Positions 1 through 7,351 of a stretch of 64,000 bases of DNA are shown piece after piece. The stretch spans positions 1 to 64,000 of the forward strand of contig NZ_LMCY01000032.1 of NCBI RefSeq assembly GCF_001425685.1, read 5' to 3'. The position numbers and the translations under genes were made by a program. The notes below the pieces were generated by a model that saw nothing but the letters and a program-made list of their open reading frames with translations, did no database searches and was not told the DNA's origin. Within the stretch, counting starts at the first letter, position 1, and each line of letters opens with the position of its first letter. The DNA is from Massilia sp. Root335 (GTDB lineage: Bacteria; Pseudomonadota; Gammaproteobacteria; Burkholderiales; Burkholderiaceae_D).

Positions 1-53
1 TGGTCTTCACCTCAGTTAGTGGTAGCTAATCACCAACACGCTCAAGATACAAG

Positions 54-74
54 GGTGGGCACCCCGTGCCCACC
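54..74. repeat. REP-like palindrome, copy 1
   Basis: A near-perfect palindrome (GGTGGGCAC, loop CCC, GTGCCCACC) just beyond the 3' end of the cupin gene. The same core recurs at 35916-35934 inside a double hairpin. A GC-rich palindrome repeated in intergenic space fits a REP/BIME-like element; it could also act as a transcript-end hairpin for the minus-strand gene. Positions 1-53 hold nothing I can identify. Confidence 0.6.
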
Positions 75-89
75 AAACCGTTGCCAGGA

Positions 90-461
90 TCAGGCGCTCG
101 GCGCGTTCCGCGTCGGCCCACCCGAGTTATCGCCCGGATGCAGCAAAATGGTCAGCAGCGCGACCGCGTCCTGGTTGGCATGGATCGCATGCGGCTCGCC
201 GCCGGCCAGGTACACCATCTCATTCGGCTGCAGGATGGTCGTGCGGCCGTGGGCCTGGAACGCGATCTCGCCCTCCAGGCACAGCAAGGTCATCTCGCCT
301 TCGACCCAATGTTCCGGCAGCGGTTTTTCCTTGGGTATCACGAGCCGGATCAATTCCATGTGATCCGTCTTGATCAATGCGATCGACGTGAAATTCGCGA
401 TGTCGTCTTCGCCCCGCTGGAGTGCGATCCGCTCACCCGATACTGCGTGGTGCAACGCCAT
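90..461 (-). CDS. small single-domain cupin protein
   Basis: A 123-residue protein with one cupin barrel. The first cupin motif is around residues 49-64 (LPEHWVEGEMTLLCLEG, with His51 and acidic residues as likely metal ligands). The second is around residues 77-93 (LQPNEMVYLAGGEPHAI, His91). There is no signal peptide or membrane segment, so it is probably cytosolic. Many such proteins sense or bind small ligands or metals; the sequence does not show a substrate. It lies 12 bases downstream of the DUF2461 gene on the same strand, so the two are probably co-transcribed. Confidence 0.75.
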   Translation of the reverse strand: MALHHAVSGERIALQRGEDDIANFTSIALIKTDHMELIRLVIPKEKPLPEHWVEGEMTLLCLEGEIAFQAHGRTTILQPNEMVYLAGGEPHAIHANQDAVALLTILLHPGDNSGGPTRNAPSA

Positions 462-473
462 GTGTGACTCCCT

Positions 474-1160
474 TTACTCTTCGAATGTCTGCGGCACCGC
501 GCGCAACCAGTTGACGAGCGCGGTGGCGTCCTTGAATCCCTGCGCGAGCTGCGGCACGAGCTTGTCCGGGGCGTTGATGTCGAGCTTCGCTTCGTTCCAG
601 ACAAAATAACTCTTGAGCTTCAGGTATTCGACCAGCGGATGGTTCGGATCGAATCCCTTCGGCGGGCGTTGCAGCTTGTCTTCCGGCTGCAGGTCGCCGT
701 ACGCCTCGCGCAGATGTTTATTCTTCAACATTTTGGCGAAGCCTGTCGCATCGTTGACGACGTGCTCGCGGATCGCCTTCAGGCGCGCCGCCGGCGGCAG
801 GTATTCGCCGGCGCCGTACAGCAACGTACCGTCGGCTTCGATGTGGAAGTAATAGGTCGGGCCGCCGCCTTCGCTGGGGCGGCGCTTGTTGCCCGGCGCG
901 ATGCCGGCCGAGAAATGCGTTTTATAGGGCGTCTTGTCGTGCGAAAAGCGGGTATCGCGCTGGAAGCGGAACATCGCCTTCTTCGGATCGCAGGCGATGA
1001 TCTGCTTGTCGAACCGGCCGATCTCCTTGATGAGTTCCGTCAGCACCTCCAGGAATTCGACCCGCAGGATGTCGTAGCGGGGCTTGTTCATGATGAACCA
1101 GGGCCGGGTGTTGTTCTCTTTGAGCTCGGAAAGGAATTGCGTGAGGTCGCGCAGGTGCAT
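474..1160 (-). CDS. DUF2461 (TIGR02453) family protein
   Basis: A 228-residue soluble protein that matches DUF2461 from the opening LTQFLSELKENNTRPWF segment, the central FRFQRDTRFSHDKTPYKTHF block (about residues 65-84) and the later YFHIEADG block. Length is normal for the family. Biochemical function is unknown. The gene sits between a cupin gene (12 bases downstream) and a periplasmic protease gene (15 bases upstream), all on the minus strand, so it may belong to a four-gene run with mscL. Confidence 0.85.
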   Translation of the reverse strand: MHLRDLTQFLSELKENNTRPWFIMNKPRYDILRVEFLEVLTELIKEIGRFDKQIIACDPKKAMFRFQRDTRFSHDKTPYKTHFSAGIAPGNKRRPSEGGGPTYYFHIEADGTLLYGAGEYLPPAARLKAIREHVVNDATGFAKMLKNKHLREAYGDLQPEDKLQRPPKGFDPNHPLVEYLKLKSYFVWNEAKLDINAPDKLVPQLAQGFKDATALVNWLRAVPQTFEE

Positions 1161-1175
1161 GGAAAGTCCGGATAA

Positions 1176-2327
1176 TCAGGGGGTCTGGCGCGGACGGCGG
1201 CCGACGGTGACGTCGAAGGTCGTCTCGCGGTTCTTGCGCATCACCGTCATCGCCGCCTTGCCGCCGGGCGGCAGCGCGGCGATGAGGTTCATCATGTCGT
1301 TGGTGCTGCCGACTTTTTTGCCTTGCACGGCCAGCAGGATGTCGCCCGGGCGCATGCCGGCGCGGTCCGCCGGGCCGCCGCGCACGACACCGGCGATGAT
1401 GGCCCCGCGGTCGCGCGCGAGGCCGAAGCTGTCGGCGATTTCGGGCGTGATGTCCTGCGATTCGACGCCGATCCAGCCGCGCACGACCTGGCCGTGCTTG
1501 ATGATGGAATCGAGCACGGTTTTCGCCGTCGACACGGGAATCGCGAAGCCGATGCCCACCGAGCCGCCCGTCTGCGAATAAATGGCCGAATTGATGCCCA
1601 GCAGATTACCGCGCGTATCGACGAGCGCCCCGCCCGAGTTGCCGAAGTTGATGGCGGCATCCGTCTGGATGAAATTCTCGAAATGGTTGATGTGCAGGTT
1701 GTTGCGGCCCAGCGCGGAGATGATGCCCAGCGTGACGGTCTGCCCGACGCCGAACGGATTGCCGATCGCCAGCACGACGTCGCCCACGCGCGCCTGCTCC
1801 GGGTCGCCCAGCACGATCACGGGCAGTTTGTCCGCCTTGATGCGGATCACGGCCAAATCCGTTTCCGGATCGGTGCCGACGACGCTGGCGGCGGCCTTGC
1901 GTCCGTCGGCCAGGCCGACCTCGATCTCGTCGGCGCCTTCGACGACGTGGTAATTGGTCAGGATGTAGCCGTCGCCGCTGACGATGACGCCTGAGCCCAG
2001 GCTGGCCATCTGTTCCTGCGGCGGCGTCTTGTCGCCGAAGAAGCGCCGGAAGAACGGGTCCTTCAGCAGCGGATGGGTTTCGCGCAACGCCTTGCTGGTG
2101 AGAATGTTGACGACGGCCGGCATGGCGCGGCCGGCCGCGTCGCGGTAACTGGCCGGGGCGAGACCACTGCCCGGCGCCTGCAGCACCGGCACCGCGCGCC
2201 CCGGTCCACCGATGCCCATCTGCGTCGGCGCGCGTCCGATCCACGCCGGCTGCAGCGCCGCGATCACGACATAGATGCCGAGGGCGATCGTGACGGTTTG
2301 TGCGAACAGCAGCCAGTAGCGGCGCAT
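1176..2327 (-). CDS. DegS/DegP-like periplasmic serine protease with one PDZ domain
   Basis: A 383-residue S1C-family protease. Residues 5-25 form a single hydrophobic segment (uncleaved anchor or signal). The trypsin-like domain has the triad His127 (TNYHVVEG), Asp157 (DPETDLAVI) and Ser231 (NFGNSGGAL). One PDZ domain covers roughly residues 285-375. One PDZ plus an N-terminal anchor resembles DegS, the sigma-E pathway sensor protease, but beta-proteobacterial 'Do-like' proteases with this layout may simply do envelope quality control. It follows mscL by 15 bases on the same strand. Confidence 0.9.
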   Translation of the reverse strand: MRRYWLLFAQTVTIALGIYVVIAALQPAWIGRAPTQMGIGGPGRAVPVLQAPGSGLAPASYRDAAGRAMPAVVNILTSKALRETHPLLKDPFFRRFFGDKTPPQEQMASLGSGVIVSGDGYILTNYHVVEGADEIEVGLADGRKAAASVVGTDPETDLAVIRIKADKLPVIVLGDPEQARVGDVVLAIGNPFGVGQTVTLGIISALGRNNLHINHFENFIQTDAAINFGNSGGALVDTRGNLLGINSAIYSQTGGSVGIGFAIPVSTAKTVLDSIIKHGQVVRGWIGVESQDITPEIADSFGLARDRGAIIAGVVRGGPADRAGMRPGDILLAVQGKKVGSTNDMMNLIAALPPGGKAAMTVMRKNRETTFDVTVGRRPRQTP

Positions 2328-2342
2328 CGGGCGACTCCGCGG

Positions 2343-2783
2343 CTAGCGCTTCAGCGTCAGCGCGTCGCGGATTTCACGCAGCAGAACGACTTCTTCCGCC
2401 GTTGCCACCACAGCGGCCGCCTGCTGCTCTTCCTCGGCCTTGGTGAACGGCGCGCGCATGCGATTCATCAGCCTGACCATTTGGAAAATGACGAACGCCA
2501 ATATCAGGAAGTTCAGCAGGATCGTGAAGAAATTCCCGTACGCCAGCACGGCGCCGGCCTTCTTGGCTTCCGCCAGCGGCAGGCCGTAGGGCTGGCCGTT
2601 GAGCGGGAGGTAGTAACTGGCGAAATCGAGGCCGCCGAACAACTTGCCGATCGGCGGCATGATGACGTCCTGCACGAGAGAATCCACGATCCGCCCGAAC
2701 GCGCCGCCGATGATCACGCCGACCGCCAGGTCGACGACATTGCCCTTCAGCGCGAATTTTTTGAACTCTTCCAGCATAGCCAT
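2343..2783 (-). CDS. mscL: large-conductance mechanosensitive channel MscL
   Basis: A 146-residue inner-membrane channel that opens under membrane tension to release solutes during hypo-osmotic shock. It shows the amphipathic N-terminus ([13 protein letters not shown]), TM1 with the conserved [18 protein letters not shown] segment, a periplasmic loop, TM2 ([18 protein letters not shown]) and a charged cytoplasmic helix. Length is typical. The start at 2783 has a good AAGGAGG ribosome site on the minus strand. It appears to be the first gene of a minus-strand run with the protease, DUF2461 and cupin genes. Confidence 0.97.
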   Translation of the reverse strand: MAMLEEFKKFALKGNVVDLAVGVIIGGAFGRIVDSLVQDVIMPPIGKLFGGLDFASYYLPLNGQPYGLPLAEAKKAGAVLAYGNFFTILLNFLILAFVIFQMVRLMNRMRAPFTKAEEEQQAAAVVATAEEVVLLREIRDALTLKR

Positions 2784-2964
2784 CCCACGCCCTCCTTTGT
2801 GTTTTTAAAAATCTTGCCAGGTTCACAGCGATGATACAGGAAACGTGCAGTGCACCCGATGGTCGAGATGAGCATGTGACCCGGGCCGCGAACACAAAAA
2901 TGCGCATTTGGGAAGGGTCGCGACAATGCAAACGTTTTTTCTTTAATTTGCAAAACTGTTCACA

Positions 2965-2970
2965 TATAAT
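2965..2970 (+). promoter_or_regulatory. -10 box for petABC
   Basis: A perfect TATAAT in an AT-rich stretch between the divergent mscL and petA genes, 79 bases before the petA start. No strong -35 hexamer is visible at 16-18 bases. It is the only convincing promoter element ahead of petA. Confidence 0.5.
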
Positions 2971-3048
2971 CGACCGTTGCATAAAAGGTTAATACCGTAT
3001 TGCAACGTATTGCATTGCAACATTTCGCATTTGACGAATGGAGTTGGT

Positions 3049-3663
3049 ATGAGTAATGAGAAGCAGGTCGATTCAGGCCGGCGAGGCTTGCTCGTGGCTA
3101 CATGCGCGGCGGGTGGCGTTGTCGGTGTTTCAACGGCCGGGGTGCTGGTCAGTACGTTGCAGCCCTCCGAACGAGCAAAAGCGGCCGGCGCCCCGGTCGA
3201 GGCGGATATTTCCGACATCAAACCGGGCGAGTTGAAAGTCGTGGAGTGGCGCGGCAAGCCCGTGTGGCTCCTTCGCCGCACCCCCGAAATGCTGGCCAGC
3301 CTGCCGAAGAACGACAGCCTGGTCGCCGATCCAAATTCCGATAAATCGTATCAAATGCCGGTGCCGGCCTATGCGAAGAACGAATTCCGCGCATACGAGA
3401 AACACAAGGATCTCCTTGTCGTCGTCGGCATCTGCTCCCACCTGGGCTGCTCTCCTTCCGCCCGCTTCACCGAAGGCCCCCAGCCGAACCTGCCGGACGA
3501 CTGGCACGGCGGCTTCCTTTGTCCCTGCCATGGATCGACGTTCGACCTGTCGGGCCGCGTCTTCAAGAACAAGCCGGCTCCGGCCAACCTTGACGTGCCT
3601 CCGTACATGTACCTGTCCGACAACAAGATCCTGATCGGCAAAGACGAGAAAGGCGAGGCATAA
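3049..3663 (+). CDS. petA: ubiquinol-cytochrome c reductase, Rieske iron-sulfur subunit
   Basis: The Rieske [2Fe-2S] subunit of cytochrome bc1 carries electrons from ubiquinol to cytochrome c1 on the periplasmic face. The start at 3049 (MSNEKQVDSGRRG, 204 residues) has a GGAG ribosome site; an upstream in-frame ATG at 2977 would add 24 unlikely residues. An RR motif precedes a hydrophobic segment (residues 11-36), the twin-arginine anchor normal for this protein. Cluster ligands are Cys129/His131 (CSHLGC) and Cys158/His161 (CPCHGS), with Cys134-Cys160 as the expected disulfide. petB starts 2 bases after the stop. Confidence 0.97.
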   Translation: MSNEKQVDSGRRGLLVATCAAGGVVGVSTAGVLVSTLQPSERAKAAGAPVEADISDIKPGELKVVEWRGKPVWLLRRTPEMLASLPKNDSLVADPNSDKSYQMPVPAYAKNEFRAYEKHKDLLVVVGICSHLGCSPSARFTEGPQPNLPDDWHGGFLCPCHGSTFDLSGRVFKNKPAPANLDVPPYMYLSDNKILIGKDEKGEA

Positions 3664-3664
3664 G

Positions 3665-5080
3665 ATGGGCGCAGCGTTCAAGGAAACCAAACTCCCGGCC
3701 GACGCGCCGAAAAGCCACCGGGCCCTGGCCTGGGTCGACGACCGCTTCCCGCTGTCGAAGCTGTGGAACGACCAGTGGGGCCGCTACTACGCCCCGAAGA
3801 ACTTCAATATCTGGTATCTGTTCGGCTCGCTGGCCATGCTGATCCTGGTGATGCAGATCGTCACCGGCATCTTCCTGACCATGCACTACAAGCCGGACGC
3901 CGGCCTCGCGTTCGGCTCCGTCGAATACATCATGCGCGAAGTCCCGTGGGGCTGGCTCGTGCGCTACATGCACTCGACGGGCGCCTCGGCGTTCTTCATC
4001 GTCGTGTACCTGCACATGACCCGTGGCCTGCTGTACGGCTCGTATCGCAAGCCGCGCGAGCTGATCTGGCTGTTCGGCTTCGCGATCTTCCTGTGCCTGA
4101 TGGCCGAGGCCTTCTTCGGCTACCTGCTGCCGTGGGGCCAGATGTCGTACTGGGGCGCCCAGGTGATCGTCAACCTGTTCAGCGCCATCCCGTTCATCGG
4201 CCAGGACCTGTCGCTGTGGATCCGCGGCGACTACGTCGTGTCGGACGCCACCCTGAACCGCTTCTTCGCCTTCCACGTGATCGCGATCCCGCTGGTGCTG
4301 CTGGGCCTCGTCGCGGCGCACCTGATCGCCCTGCACGAAGTGGGCTCGAACAACCCGGACGGCATCGAGGTCAAGGAAAACCTCGGCCCGGACGGCCACG
4401 GCGTCGACACCATCCCCTCGCATCCGTACTACACGACCAAGGATTTGTTCGGCGTGTCGATGTTCCTGCTGATCTTCAGCAGCGTCGTGTTCTTTGCGCC
4501 GGAAATGGGCGGCTACTTCCTGGAATACAACAACTTCCTGCCCGCCGACTCGCTCAAGACCCCGCCGCACATCGCCCCGACCTGGTACTTCACGCCGTTC
4601 TACTCGGTGCTGCGCGCGACGACGTCGGACTTCATGTGGGTCGTGATGGCCGGCGTGGCCGCCTACGTCGTGTTCATCTGGCTCCGTTCGCGCCTGTCGT
4701 ACAAGACGAAGATCGCGGTGACCGCGGTCGCCATCCTGGCCGAGATCGGCATGCTGCCGCAGGTGCTGGACGCGAAATTCTGGGGCGTCGTGCTGTTCGG
4801 CTCGGCCGTCGTGATCCTGGCGCTGCTGCCGTGGCTGGATCATTCGCCGGTGAAATCGATCCGCTACCGTCCGGGCTGGCACAAATACGTGTATGCCGTA
4901 TTCTTCCTGGCGTTCCTGACGCTCGGCTACCTCGGCACCCAACTGCCGACCCCGGCCTACACGCTGGTCGCCCAGGCCTGCACCCTGCTGTACTTTAGCT
5001 TCTTCCTCCTGATGCCATGGTGGAGCTCGATGGGCCGGTTCAAGCCGGTGCCCAATCGCGTCACGTTCACCCCGCATTGA
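3665..5080 (+). CDS. petB: ubiquinol-cytochrome c reductase, cytochrome b
   Basis: The membrane cytochrome b of complex III (471 residues) binds two hemes and forms the quinol-oxidising (Qo) and quinone-reducing sites. Heme-ligand histidines are His103/His117 and His204/His219 in helices B and D. The Qo-site PEWY motif reads PTWY here (residues 305-308), a natural type of variant in proteobacteria. Eight or more hydrophobic helices are visible, and the C-terminal part runs past the core domain. It is translated directly after petA. Confidence 0.97.
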   Translation: MGAAFKETKLPADAPKSHRALAWVDDRFPLSKLWNDQWGRYYAPKNFNIWYLFGSLAMLILVMQIVTGIFLTMHYKPDAGLAFGSVEYIMREVPWGWLVRYMHSTGASAFFIVVYLHMTRGLLYGSYRKPRELIWLFGFAIFLCLMAEAFFGYLLPWGQMSYWGAQVIVNLFSAIPFIGQDLSLWIRGDYVVSDATLNRFFAFHVIAIPLVLLGLVAAHLIALHEVGSNNPDGIEVKENLGPDGHGVDTIPSHPYYTTKDLFGVSMFLLIFSSVVFFAPEMGGYFLEYNNFLPADSLKTPPHIAPTWYFTPFYSVLRATTSDFMWVVMAGVAAYVVFIWLRSRLSYKTKIAVTAVAILAEIGMLPQVLDAKFWGVVLFGSAVVILALLPWLDHSPVKSIRYRPGWHKYVYAVFFLAFLTLGYLGTQLPTPAYTLVAQACTLLYFSFFLLMPWWSSMGRFKPVPNRVTFTPH

Positions 5081-5107
5081 TCCCGGAACCAAAGCCAAAG
5101 GACAACA

Positions 5108-5872
5108 ATGATGTTTTTTTCGAAAAAACTGCTCGCGGTCCTGGCCCTGCTGCCGGGATTCGTGTTCGCGAACGAAGGCGCGTTCCCGCTCGACCGCGCG
5201 CCCGAACGCACCGATATCGCCTCGCTGCAAAACGGCGCCAAGCTGTTCGTCAACTACTGCCTGAACTGTCATTCCGCATCGTCGATGCGCTACAATCGCC
5301 TGCGTGACCTGGGCTTGACCGAAGACCAGATCAAGAACAACCTGCTGTTCTCGGGTGAGAAGGTGGGCGACATGATGACGATCGCGATGCGTCCCGCGGA
5401 TGCGAAAGCCTGGTTCGGCGCCGTACCGCCGGACCTGTCGGTGATCACGCGTGCGCGCGCCTCGGCCGCCGGCTCCGGCCCCGACTACATCTACACCTAC
5501 CTGCGCACTTTCTACAAGGACGATACCCGCCCGACCGGCTGGAACAACATGGTCGTGCCGAACGTCGCCATGCCGCACGTACTGTGGCAGCTGCAGGGCG
5601 TGCGTACGGCCAAGATGGTCGAGGAACCGGACCCCCACGAGCATGAAAAAACCGTGCACCGCTTCGCCGGCTTCGAGCAGGTGACGCCGGGCACGCTGAG
5701 CCCGCAGGAGTTCGATGCCCAGGTGGCCGACCTGGTCGCATACATGGACTGGATGGCCGAACCGGCGCGCGACTTTCGCAAACGTCTGGGTGCGATCGTC
5801 GTGATTTTCCTCGCTTTCTTCGCCTTCCTCGCCTGGTCTTTGAATGCTTCTTATTGGAAAGACGTAAAGTGA
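5108..5872 (+). CDS. petC: ubiquinol-cytochrome c reductase, cytochrome c1
   Basis: Cytochrome c1 (254 residues) accepts electrons from the Rieske protein and passes them to soluble cytochrome c. Residues 1-21 form a signal peptide ending FVFA/NEG. The heme-binding CLNCH motif is at residues 51-55, and a Met in the NMVVPNVAMPH region is the likely sixth ligand. A C-terminal membrane anchor (IVVIFLAFFAFLAWSL) is followed by a short charged tail. The ribosome site AAAGGAC lies just ahead of the first of two ATGs. It ends the petABC operon. Confidence 0.96.
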   Translation: MMFFSKKLLAVLALLPGFVFANEGAFPLDRAPERTDIASLQNGAKLFVNYCLNCHSASSMRYNRLRDLGLTEDQIKNNLLFSGEKVGDMMTIAMRPADAKAWFGAVPPDLSVITRARASAAGSGPDYIYTYLRTFYKDDTRPTGWNNMVVPNVAMPHVLWQLQGVRTAKMVEEPDPHEHEKTVHRFAGFEQVTPGTLSPQEFDAQVADLVAYMDWMAEPARDFRKRLGAIVVIFLAFFAFLAWSLNASYWKDVK

Positions 5873-5886
5873 GTTGATTGCCCGGT

Positions 5887-5892
5887 TATAAT
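5887..5892 (+). promoter_or_regulatory. candidate -10 box for sspA
   Basis: TATAAT lies within an inverted repeat (ATTGCCCG / CGGGCAAT) just after petC. The -35 region is not clear. It would start an sspAB transcript about 70 bases before the sspA ATG. Confidence 0.4.
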
Positions 5893-5909
5893 GCGGGCAA
5901 TGTCTATTC

Positions 5910-5942
5910 GGGGTGAGCCGCCTGGCGCTTCACCCCTTTGTT
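5910..5942 (+). terminator. hairpin with T-rich tail after petC
   Basis: GGGGTGA pairs with TCACCCC (5910-5936, with a GC-rich inner part) and is followed by TTTGTTTC. It could end the petABC transcript. Because it lies between the TATAAT and the sspA start, it could instead be a leader hairpin for sspA. Confidence 0.5.
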
Positions 5943-5962
5943 TCTTGAAGGAACTATAAACC

Positions 5963-6574
5963 ATGATGGTTCTCTACTCCGGCACCACGTGCCCGTTCTC
6001 CCAGCGCTGCCGTCTGGTCCTGTTCGAAAAGGGCATGGACTTCGAAGTGCGCGACGTGGACCTGTTCAACAAGCCCGAGGACATCTCGACGATGAATCCG
6101 TACGGCCAGGTGCCGATCCTGGTCGAGCGCGAACTGATTCTGTACGAATCGAACATCATCAACGAATACATCGACGAGCGCTTCCCGCATCCGCAGTTGA
6201 TGCCTGCGGACCCGCTCATGCGCGCCCGTGCCCGCCTGATGCTGTTCAATTTCGAGAAGGAACTGTTCGTCCACGTCAACACGCTCGAAAACGAGCGCAA
6301 CAAAGTGGGCGACAAGAGCCACGACAAGGCGCGCGCCGAAATCCGCGACCGCCTGACGACGCTGGCCCCGCTGTTCCTGAAGAACAAATACATGCTGGGC
6401 GACGAATTCTCGATGCTCGACGTGGCCATCGCCCCGCTGCTGTGGCGTCTGGATCACTACGGCATCGAACTGTCGAAGACGGCGGCGCCGCTGATGAAGT
6501 ATGCCGAGCGCATCTTCTCGCGTCCGGCCTACATCGAAGCCCTGACCCCGTCCGAAAAGGTGATGCGCCGCTAA
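5963..6574 (+). CDS. sspA: stringent starvation protein A
   Basis: SspA (203 residues) is a glutathione-S-transferase-fold protein without transferase activity that binds RNA polymerase and alters transcription under starvation and acid stress. The N-terminal thioredoxin-like half begins MMVLYSGTTCPFSQRCRLVL, and a helical GST C-terminal domain follows. Two consecutive ATGs are possible starts, with AAGGA 8-9 bases ahead. Its place after petABC and before sspB is the usual beta-proteobacterial order. Confidence 0.95.
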   Translation: MMVLYSGTTCPFSQRCRLVLFEKGMDFEVRDVDLFNKPEDISTMNPYGQVPILVERELILYESNIINEYIDERFPHPQLMPADPLMRARARLMLFNFEKELFVHVNTLENERNKVGDKSHDKARAEIRDRLTTLAPLFLKNKYMLGDEFSMLDVAIAPLLWRLDHYGIELSKTAAPLMKYAERIFSRPAYIEALTPSEKVMRR

Positions 6575-6664
6575 AGCGCCACCTCCGTTGCACGCCAGTT
6601 TACGACGCCACAGGCGAATCGAAGTACACTGGCGTGTAACATCTCGCATCATTTCGATCACACC

Positions 6665-7141
6665 ATGCCAGACATCTCCACCAAGCCGTACCTGCTGCGC
6701 GCCATTTACGAATGGTGCACGGACAGCGGCTATACGCCTTACCTGGCCGTCAAGGTCGACGCCGCCACCACGGTTCCGATGGAATACGTGAAAAAGGGCG
6801 AAATCATCCTCAACATCAGCTACGGCGCGACCTCCGGGCTGAAAATGGACAACGACGCGATCACGTTCCGTGCACGCTTCAACGGCGTCTCGCGCGAGCT
6901 GTACATCCCGGTGCACAACGTGCTGGCCATCTACGCCAACGAAAACGGCCAGGGCATGGCCTTCGACGTCACGACGATGGCCGCCGACCTGCCCCCGCCG
7001 GCACCTGAACCGGCAGCAAGTCCGGCCCCCGGCCTGGCCGCGGTCCCGGCCAAGACCGCATCCGAGGTGTCGCATGTACCCGACGATGACGACGAACCAC
7101 CCAAAAAAGGTGGCCGCCCGACGTTGACCCGGATCAAATAA
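6665..7141 (+). CDS. sspB: ClpXP protease specificity-enhancing factor SspB
   Basis: SspB (158 residues) is the adaptor that tethers ssrA-tagged, ribosome-rescue products to ClpXP. The folded N-terminal domain spans about residues 1-110 (STKPYLLRAIYEWCTDSG and the IPVHNVLAIYANENGQGM block). A flexible, Pro/Ala-rich linker leads to a basic C-terminal tail ending RPTLTRIK, which is the ClpX-docking module. The end of the gene carries the promoter of the following tRNA. Confidence 0.95.
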   Translation: MPDISTKPYLLRAIYEWCTDSGYTPYLAVKVDAATTVPMEYVKKGEIILNISYGATSGLKMDNDAITFRARFNGVSRELYIPVHNVLAIYANENGQGMAFDVTTMAADLPPPAPEPAASPAPGLAAVPAKTASEVSHVPDDDDEPPKKGGRPTLTRIK

Positions 7142-7150
7142 GGGTATAAT
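7124..7150 (+). promoter_or_regulatory. promoter of tRNA-Thr
   Basis: TTGACC (7124-7129) and a perfect TATAAT (7145-7150), 15 bases apart, end 12 bases before the mature tRNA. The -35 box is inside the last codons of sspB. The spacing is short but the -10 box and position are convincing. Confidence 0.7.
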
Positions 7151-7162
7151 TCTGGCCACATT

Positions 7163-7238
7163 GCCGGCTTAGCTCATCAGGTAGAGCAGTTGATTTGTAA
7201 TCATCAGGTGGCGGGTTCGAGTCCTGCAGCCGGCACCA
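7163..7238 (+). tRNA. tRNA-Thr (anticodon TGT), CCA encoded
   Basis: The 76 bases fold as a standard cloverleaf: acceptor GCCGGCT/AGCCGGC, D stem GCTC/GAGC, anticodon loop TTTGTAA, T stem GCGGG/CCTGC with the TTCGAGT loop, then ACCA. The anticodon stem has one T-T mismatch at pair 28:42. The anticodon TGT reads threonine codons. Its 3' end is the insertion site of the genomic island that follows. Confidence 0.97.
7214..7238 (+). other. left attachment site (attL) in tRNA-Thr
   Basis: The last 25 bases of the tRNA gene recur imperfectly at 13692-13716: 21 of 25 bases match and the last 14 (TGCAGCCGGCACCA) are identical. An integrase gene starts 113 bases downstream. This is the classic arrangement for an element inserted in a tRNA 3' end, with the tRNA gene kept intact. 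Confidence 0.8.
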
Positions 7239-7253
7239 TTCCCCTGTCCTTGC

Positions 7254-7286
7254 AATCCCATAAGTCCTTGATTCGGATGGGATTTT
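7254..7286 (+). terminator. possible terminator after tRNA-Thr
   Basis: AATCCCAT pairs with ATGGGATT across a 15-base loop and ends in TTTT. It lies on the island side of attL, so it may replace the original tRNA terminator, which now seems to sit at 13731-13770. Confidence 0.4.
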
Positions 7287-7305
7287 AAGGCATCCCTAAG
7301 CATGA

Positions 7306-7339
7306 GTGGTATCACAAATGGGTATCATACCCGTACCAC
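7306..7339. repeat. inverted and direct repeats ahead of the integrase gene
   Basis: GTGGTA (7306-7311) and TACCAC (7334-7339) enclose an inner GGGTA/TACCC pair. The stretch contains GGTATCACA (7308-7316) and GGGTATCAT (7320-7328), a motif that recurs near the other island end at 13553-13572. It may be an integrase arm-type binding site or an operator for int. Confidence 0.5.
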
Positions 7340-7351
7340 TTACGCTACCGC

